Positions 32,985 to 33,083 of a stretch of 33,083 bases of DNA are shown in pieces (positions within the stretch are counted from its first letter, which is position 1; each line of letters begins with the position of its first letter). The translations under genes and the position numbers were made by a program. A model generated the notes under the pieces. It saw only the letters and a list, made by a program, of their open reading frames with translations. It did no database searches and was not told the origin of the DNA. The stretch covers positions 1 to 33,083 of the IMG/VR virus record IMGVR_UViG_3300010151_000066; one strand, 5' to 3'. The DNA comes from a virus.

Positions 32985-33083
32985 TATGAGTTCTCTATCC
33001 AGCTTGAATCAGGATTAAAATAAATTACGTTTGGTGTGTCAGTACAATGACCAACAATTCTTACATAAGAATCTGATGCTTCC
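32984..33083 (-). CDS. C-terminal end of a gene cut by the window edge (virion-type protein)
   Basis: The minus strand is open from the window edge to a TAA at 32984-32986, encoding 32 residues that end FNPDSSWIENS. The stop overlaps the start of the holin-like gene (TAATG). The sequence (YVRIVGHCTDTP, then NVIYFNPDSSW) is beta-rich and looks like the end of a structural protein, but too little is present to identify it. Confidence 0.6.
   Translation of the reverse strand, partial: EASDSYVRIVGHCTDTPNVIYFNPDSSWIENS

Overview
The window is the structural (late) half of a T4-like, contractile-tailed bacteriophage genome. All recognisable genes lie on the minus strand, so transcription runs from high to low coordinates. 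The evidence is a complete set of myovirus morphogenesis proteins recognised by sequence: large terminase, portal, prohead protease, scaffold, major capsid, neck/tail-completion proteins, sheath, tube, baseplate proteins and tape measure. The overall style (phage bS21, divergent T4 core genes, compact operons with 1-20 nt overlaps) resembles marine T4-like phages of Gram-negative, probably alphaproteobacterial, hosts. The host assignment is inference only.

Layout in transcription order. (1) 33083-30943: the end of a virion-type gene, then a small two-helix holin-like protein, two membrane-anchored coiled-coil proteins that could be spanin-like, and two fibre/lectin-like virion proteins. (2) 30084-28704: three small proteins, one with a zinc-binding cysteine set. 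(3) 28697-18856: the packaging/head cluster. It holds terminase (gp17-like), portal (gp20-like), two unknowns, a DUF1360-like membrane protein, prohead protease (gp21-like), a small unknown, a phage ribosomal protein bS21, a possible head decoration protein, scaffold (gp22-like) and major capsid (gp23-like), ending in a strong terminator. (4) 18759-16140: neck and tail completion genes (gp13/14/15-like). The first of these is interrupted by an in-frame amber codon. (5) 16070-11031: sheath, tube, a gp26-like baseplate protein and an overlapping small partner, then a second terminator. (6) 10957-2155: a small protein, tape measure, baseplate/tail-tube protein, gp53-like LysM wedge protein, a very large hub-like protein and an unknown. 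(7) 2152-1: a short family A DNA polymerase-like protein, translationally coupled to a small tubulin/FtsZ-like GTPase-fold protein, then the first codons of a further gene (possibly a gp32-type ssDNA-binding protein).

Regulation visible in the sequence: six of the larger intergenic gaps carry a shared element reading (A/G)(C/T)TATTTA on the coding strand, 23-38 nt before the start codon of the next gene. This is a candidate phage late promoter that differs from the T4 late box. The last gap (39-152) also carries a near-consensus sigma70 promoter with a 17-bp spacer. Two intrinsic terminators split the structural genes into transcription units.

The items most worth a second look are the tubulin-like protein coupled to a PolA-like polymerase at the end of a baseplate operon, the amber codon in the neck gene, the shared promoter-like element, and the bS21 gene embedded in the prohead cluster. 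No tRNA, CRISPR array, insertion sequence or integrase was seen, and no gene-free stretch exceeds about 115 bases.
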